From Agarophyton chilense (taxonomy: Eukaryota; Rhodophyta; Florideophyceae; Gracilariales; Gracilariaceae): a DNA stretch of 64,000 nt. The stretch spans positions 4,960,001 through 5,024,000 of the forward strand of contig JARGXX010000068.1 in NCBI GenBank assembly GCA_030374765.1, written 5' to 3'. Below are positions 59,285 to 64,000 of the stretch, piece after piece (within the stretch, counting starts at the first letter, position 1; every line of letters starts with the position of its first letter). The notes under the pieces are model-generated. The model had not been told where the DNA came from and searched no databases. It was given only the letters and a program-made list of their open reading frames with translations. Position numbers and translations under genes: made by a program.

Positions 59285-60038
59285 TGTTAGACGGACATTT
59301 AGCTATTTAGGATAGACTTTATTTATTCTATTCTACGGTGACTACAGTACTTAGGCCGCCGGCCTCGCGGCCGCCGGTCCAGTAAAGTCTCCCCAACAAG
59401 GGTGATCTTGGTCTTCCAGATCTTGGCTCTGGGTCGAACCGCCTGCGCGGATATACAACTCCTTACGGAGGGATTTCCCGTGGTGCACGGCTTCCCAACC
59501 CCCTTGGACGTTCAAGCAGCCTTCGTGTGTTGGGTATCTATTCCCCTTTCGTGGTTCCGCCCGTGTATACGGTTTGCTACACCCGGCAGTGCCGGCTATT
59601 CCCGAGTCCCCTCTTGCGACTCGTGGTCAACCTCGCCTTCTTGCCTCCGTTCCCATTTTCCTTCCCTTTTCCTCCCCTTCATTGGGCAATTCCCGCTCTT
59701 GCGGCTCGCACTGACACCTGTCGTGCTCGCCACTTTCGTGGGTTTTGCCTCCTCAGAGGATACGCAAGCACCGCTTCGGCGGATATTCTCGGCTTCTTTC
59801 AGCCTCCCTGCGCCCGTCGCGACGGTTCGGCTCCGGCTTACACCCGGCATTGCGCGCCGATCCGTGGGAGGGCTCTACCGCGCCGGTTACCTCGTGAGAG
59901 GAAGATCCGGACGTCTTCGTAGGTTTTTCCCCTTGGGGGCATTGTCCTACACCTTTTAAGCCCGTCGGATACGCCGTTCTCCCTCCGGACTTTGTTGCTC
60001 CCATCGGTTTTCCTATCCTTTTCCCGGCAGACCAGCCT

Positions 60039-62036
60039 ATGGGCAGCGGCACCATGGCTTCGAACTATCAAGCGGGGAGCTCCTCGGGATACAAAGTGGC
60101 TTATGAGCGCCCAAACGACCGCTATGACCATACTATCGTACGAAACCCGAGGGCAGTGCGTCATGCCATTCTTCTGTTCTCTATGGAAGAATACCAAAGG
60201 TTTTTTCGTATGTATATCGACGCCCGGAGGTTCGCGACGATACCCGATCTCGGAAGGGGCAGTAAGAACGCGCGCAGCGTCTTGTGGTACAAACGGTGGT
60301 TACATTGTCCTGTGGATCTGGATTCGGCGACGCGCTGTCGCACCCTCATCCAAGCGGACATGCCGTACGTCCGCTCCGAGGAGGAAGCCAAGTACCAGTT
60401 CAGGGTGAAAAAACTCCTTTCGGACCTATACACGGATTTCATCTCGATTCATGTGAGGTTTCCTCCGGCGGGTCACAACCTCTTGGCGCTCATGTGCTTT
60501 CGACCGCCGTATGACCGTCTGTTCTGGATGTCCAATAGGGTCTATTGGAACGAGATGCATAAGCCCGATGGTCGTTTGCGTCAATCCCTGGAGTTCTTCA
60601 TCTGCTGGCACCAGGTGAAGTTTCACGATATGAGCGGAGACAAACGTCCTCCGTTATATCTCTCGCTGGCCCGCGTGGAAGAGAACCAATGAGCCATATA
60701 TTGGCGTATGTCGCCGCTCCTTTTGGTTCCTACGCCGTCTGTGGTGGCGTACCACTCGTCCCAGCTCATGGGTGACGGCAATGACCGAAGGTCTTGGCTG
60801 TCCTGGCAGGTACTCTTCTTTCAGTTCTGCGTGATGTGCCTTATGGCCTTCCTGGATACCGCAAAGTACGGAGTCCGTAGTAACGTCCGTTCGGAGGATT
60901 GGAAGGTATTGTACGACGGGAACATACCCGGTCTTCGAGGTCGCCTTATCCCGCTCCCGGACATCATGATCCGTTTCCTAAGGAACCTGGGCATCCAGAA
61001 TATCGTCCGTGGGTCCCAGTCCGACGTCTAGGAGACCGAGGCCCTTTTGGATCATGTCCTACAGGTCGAGTGAGGCAAGACTTCCGGGTTCCTTTGGTAT
61101 GATCACGATACGTACTCGTTCACGCCGATTTCGCTACGTCCGCAGGGTCGGGACGACGCTCGTGCCCATCCCGCCAAGCCTTTGAGGAATCAACCACCGG
61201 ACATCCCGAGGCGTCATGTGCCCGACTATCATCCGAAGGCCATTGGTTTCGATTCCCTGTGCTTCGAGCCTGATGTGGAAGCCACGCCGCTGGTTCCTGC
61301 TGGTATGTCCGATGGAGAATCCTTCGGGTAGGATCCCTTCTTCCTACCCGTACAGGGCGCTTACACTCCGTTCGAATTCGCTTTGGTGTTGCCGACCGCT
61401 TCCCCCCCTCAAGCTCCTCCGGGCGCTGCTCCTCAGGACGAACTCTCTTATGAGCAGCCCGTCTCCCAACTGGACATCCCTCCTGGCGAGGTTTCTGTCG
61501 AGGCAGAAAGTTCTGTAGGTGAGGCGCTGGCTCAAACGTCCACTGGAGGCGTCGAAATCACTCCGTTCTCTCCGTTGCCACACATTCCCGCTTCGGTCAC
61601 GTCTGCAGCTTCGGATCTCCATCATGTATGCCGTACCATTGGTATTACAGCCTCGATGGACATTGCGACAGTCCTGAGGGAAGCTTGCTCCTGTGCGCGT
61701 CGCTCGGCGCGCTACGCCGCGGTTGTTCAACAGGGTCAGAACCTGAATACCTCCATGGTCAATATCCTGCAGCAGTTTTCCGAGGTGATGTCTCAGAGGG
61801 TTACTGCCCACTTGGATGCCCATTATGGTCTAAATTTCAGTGACCGGGAGGCTTTCGATGGTGACAATAGTTTCTCAGGGAATCTCCGCCGAAGAAGCGT
61901 GCTCGGCTCGTTGGGGCCGGTGCTAGTGGTTCCTTTGGCTCCTTGTGTGACCCTATTAGCGGTTTCGCTCCTTCGGGTTCCATTGAGGACGACGGAGTTA
62001 CTCCTGCGCCGCCCCAGTGAGTCCTGTTGGTGTTAG
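60039..62036 (+). other. Opposite-strand reading frames inside the second chromovirus
   Basis: Three plus-strand open stretches (60039-60692, 60708-61031 and 61383-62036) lie between the chromodomain and the left end of the element, antisense to pol. The first is an ATG frame of 217 codons (MGSGTMASNYQAGSSSGYK), rich in Arg, Tyr, Trp and Pro (SVLWYKRWLHCPVDL, RLFWMSNRVYWNEMH). The last begins Pro/Glu-rich and has a helical part (STSMVNILQQFSEVMSQRV). Composition and position match the opposite-strand frame of the left element; direct sequence similarity is too weak to claim by eye. Family unknown; broken. Confidence 0.5.
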
Positions 62037-62187
62037 ACGTGCTTCCGCAAACCTAGAGGTCATGGTGTTAGTGATTCAAATTAAGTAATGCTTGTGATTT
62101 CCCAAGGTCGTTCTTGTGTCTTAAACGTGCGTGCCCTGGAACGGCGTCCAACCTTGACAGCGTCTCGGGTCTTCCCCATTTGTCGCC

Positions 62188-62730
62188 TCAGGACTGACTT
62201 TGTTTTCTGATACGGGAGCTACGGCGAACCGTTGTGCTCCGGCGAACCGTCGTGTCGGGATGAGTTTCGAGAGGCTTTTTGGGATTCTTCCGGCCAATGG
62301 TTGCCTCCTCCTGAAGGCTGCGCTCCGTGCTGCCGATTTTGCGCCAATAGCAGGCGATAAAATTATCCGGAATGGTTTGAGGCTTTTGCCAAGTGGCTTC
62401 CTCAGGTGTGTAGTCGAACCAACGGATGCCATAGTGCATAGTTCCATCTACACCCCGACCGGCGGAGATGACGCGCTCAATCACATATTCCGGTTGGTAT
62501 TCATTCTCCGGCAAAAGAGTGTGGTCCAGAGGGGCGAACCCCTCGGAGTCTGTTGGAAGAGAGGGGTCGTCGTGGTTGGCATTGACCATCGAGTCCATGG
62601 GGCTAGTAGGGTCTGCGGGAACTGAGTTAGGGGGTGTGGGGACTTGTGTGTCGACCTGAGGTCGTAGTGATTCCGTTGGGCCAAGAGACTGGGACTTTGG
62701 TGATACGGGGGAGCTGAAGGCTCGTGTCAC
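62188..62730 (-). other. Chromodomain of the second chromovirus
   Basis: The minus strand encodes EYVIERVISAGRGVDG, then MHYGIRWFDYTPEEATWQ and IPDNFIACYWRK, a chromodomain with its aromatic pocket residues, followed by a basic Arg/Ser-rich end. It aligns by eye with that of the left element (EFVIDRIV, YQVRWYGFSPEEDT). Confidence 0.75.
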
Positions 62731-62805
62731 CCGATCAATAGATACGATGTCCTGTAGGCCGTCAATTAATAAGGAAATAGTATGTTGATTGGCCTCAAGG
62801 ACTTT

Positions 62806-64000
62806 TTATAGTCCCGTAGAGCGGGGTAAAAGCTTCCTCGTAATTTCCTCGAGTTCCTCACTGTCCTTCGATGGCCGGTCCAGGTAAACAAGTTCCCCTT
62901 TCCCAAAGGTCGGTGTGTTCCAAACGACCTTGTCGAAATTGACCTTGTAACGCCGTTGGGCTTTGGTCAGTACAGTTCCAGCAGATTGAATAATGCGGTC
63001 CATGCGTCGGCGCGAGTAGCGCTTCGCCTGGGTAGGAGTCATCCCTTAGGTTATGTCCTGGGGTATGATAGACTCTTGAACGTCAACAGCTATCGGCGGC
63101 GGCGCTCTCGTTAGCGTTAAGTCGAAAGGTGTTGTCCCCGTGGAAGCGTGCCCTTGCGTGTTGTAGGCATAAACCAGTGGCTCAACGTAGTCGTCCCATT
63201 CCAATTGGTGCTCCGATACGTAGTGTGCCAATCGGGCCAGAAGGGTGCGGTTGAAGCATTCGGCTTAGCCATTGGTTTGTGGATGGTACTCCGTGGTGGT
63301 CAAATGCTTGATATCTAAAGTAGCACAAACGCGTGAGAAGAATTTGGATAAAAACTGGCTGCCATTATCCGTAAGGGGGTAGAATTGCATGCCATATGGA
63401 TTTACCCAGTAAGACAAGAATGCCGTGGCGACATCCGTGGCTGTTGTCTTTCCTAAAAGTAGGGCTCGGGTAAGTTTTGTAAAGCTATCGGTCATTACCA
63501 AGACAAACCGTTTCCCATGGGACGATTTAGGCAAAAGTCCAAGTATATCCATTGCGACGAATTTCATCGGGCCTGTGGCAGAGAAAGGTTTCAATTTGGC
63601 CTGATGGCTGGCGCGAGACCCTCGGATTTGTGTGCACGAAGTGCAGTTCCGTGCGGTTTGCCATAGGTCCTGCGCCAATAGTGGCCAGTAGAAGAACTTC
63701 TTTAGGGTCTGGTGTATTCGTCTGCATCCAGGATGACCAGCCAAGCGAGTGAAATTGGCGAGGTTAAAGAGTCGCGCCCTCAGTGACCTTGGTACTATTC
63801 GTTGGAGTGCGCCATCCAGTGGTGAGCGGGGACAAAATAGTCTGAATCGGTCGTAGTCGAATAAGCATCCAGGGCTTCCTACAAATTGGGGCGTTTTATT
63901 GCAGTACTCTTCTTCAACCTGCGCCTGTACGAGCTCCTCAATAGTTATAGGGAGGAGCTCTTTTTCCTCTGGGGTTATTGTATTAATCTGAGGTGTTGCC
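62806..64000 (-). other. Integrase region of the second chromovirus
   Basis: The minus strand encodes the H2C2 zinc finger (GHPGCRRIHQTLKKFFYW with CTSC), the catalytic core with its first Asp (FVAMDILGLLPKSSHGKRF), second Asp (PLTDNGSQFLSKFF) and the stretch before the Glu (EYHPQTNG). The usual C-terminal part follows (VYAYNTQGHASTGTTPFDL, then LVYLDRPSKD). It is the Ty3/gypsy type. The region continues past the window edge toward RNase H. Confidence 0.85.

Larger units (their letters stand above)
59285..64000 (-). mobile_element. Second Ty3/gypsy chromovirus fossil, cut by the window edge
   Basis: The minus strand carries, from right to left, an integrase and then a chromodomain, followed by about 2.5 kb with plus-strand frames. 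The same layout is seen in the left element. Reverse transcriptase and gag would lie beyond 64000. The left edge is uncertain; a 114-bp segment at 59285-59398 with TGTT...AACA ends could be a short LTR or part of one, but no polypurine tract adjoins it and the matching copy is outside the window. The element is more broken than the left one (several interruptions), so probably older. Confidence 0.8.

Noticed and set aside
59285-59398. Firm call of a 114-bp LTR (TGTT...AACA)
   Set aside because: No polypurine tract adjoins it and the partner copy is outside the window. It is mentioned only as a possible boundary.
59402-59959. Plus-strand open frame at the left end of the second chromovirus as a gene
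   Set aside because: It has a low-complexity Phe/Pro/Leu/Ser composition from pyrimidine-rich DNA and resembles the untranslated leader style of the left element more than a protein.

Overview
The window looks like nuclear DNA of a compact, intron-poor photosynthetic eukaryote, most likely a red alga. That is an inference from three things: single-exon genes of up to about 2,000 codons standing a few hundred bases apart, several products with plastid- or mitochondrion-style leaders, and photosynthetic-lineage families (a DUF1995 protein, a cyanobacterial-type ABC ATPase, a BRUTUS/HRZ-like hemerythrin-RING protein). Only three host introns are well supported: one in the CDK8-like gene, one in the YchJ-like gene and one in RPL5. 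A further acceptor marks an upstream exon of the CDK8-like gene. Start codons given here are the first well-placed ATG.

Layout. 1-9.8 kb is a young Ty3/gypsy chromovirus fossil on the minus strand with 359-bp LTRs. It carries a long extra reading frame on the opposite strand beside its 3' LTR. 9.8-11.4 kb is repeat-bearing, non-genic DNA. 11.4-56.2 kb is the host gene block: a Cys/His-rich protein with a D17 tract, an SPX protein, a HAUS4/AUG4-like augmin subunit, the T7-type organellar RNA polymerase, an OTU deubiquitinase, a probably plastid methyltransferase, an APH-fold kinase, the Mediator kinase CDK8, a large unassigned protein, a YchJ/SEC-C protein, a protein of tandem CAP_N domains, a SAL1/HAL2 phosphatase, an FHA plus forkhead-like protein, the BRUTUS-like protein, a PRA1 protein, RPL5, a CABIN1/HIR3-like HIRA-complex subunit, an ABC ATPase and a DUF1995 protein. 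56.4-64 kb is again transposon-rich: a weak DNA-transposase-like remnant, a gag remnant, and the 3' half of a second, older Ty3 chromovirus on the minus strand that also has reading frames on the opposite strand.

How genes relate. There are no operons and neighbours mostly share no pathway. Genes lie in divergent pairs (AUG4-like/RPOM, PRA1/RPL5, CABIN1-like/ABC ATPase) and convergent pairs (SPX/AUG4-like, CDK8/unassigned protein, ABC ATPase/DUF1995). The ABC ATPase and DUF1995 genes end 121 bp apart and both look plastid-directed. A local feature is that all four G/C homopolymer runs of 12 or more that I found lie 40-160 bp upstream of an inferred start codon.

Most worth a second look: the opposite-strand reading frame shared in position by the two chromoviruses, the five-domain CAP_N protein that lacks the actin-binding half of CAP, the near-perfect 25-bp inverted repeat at 26.03-26.11 kb, and the five-fold CACGTG array between RPOM and the OTU gene.
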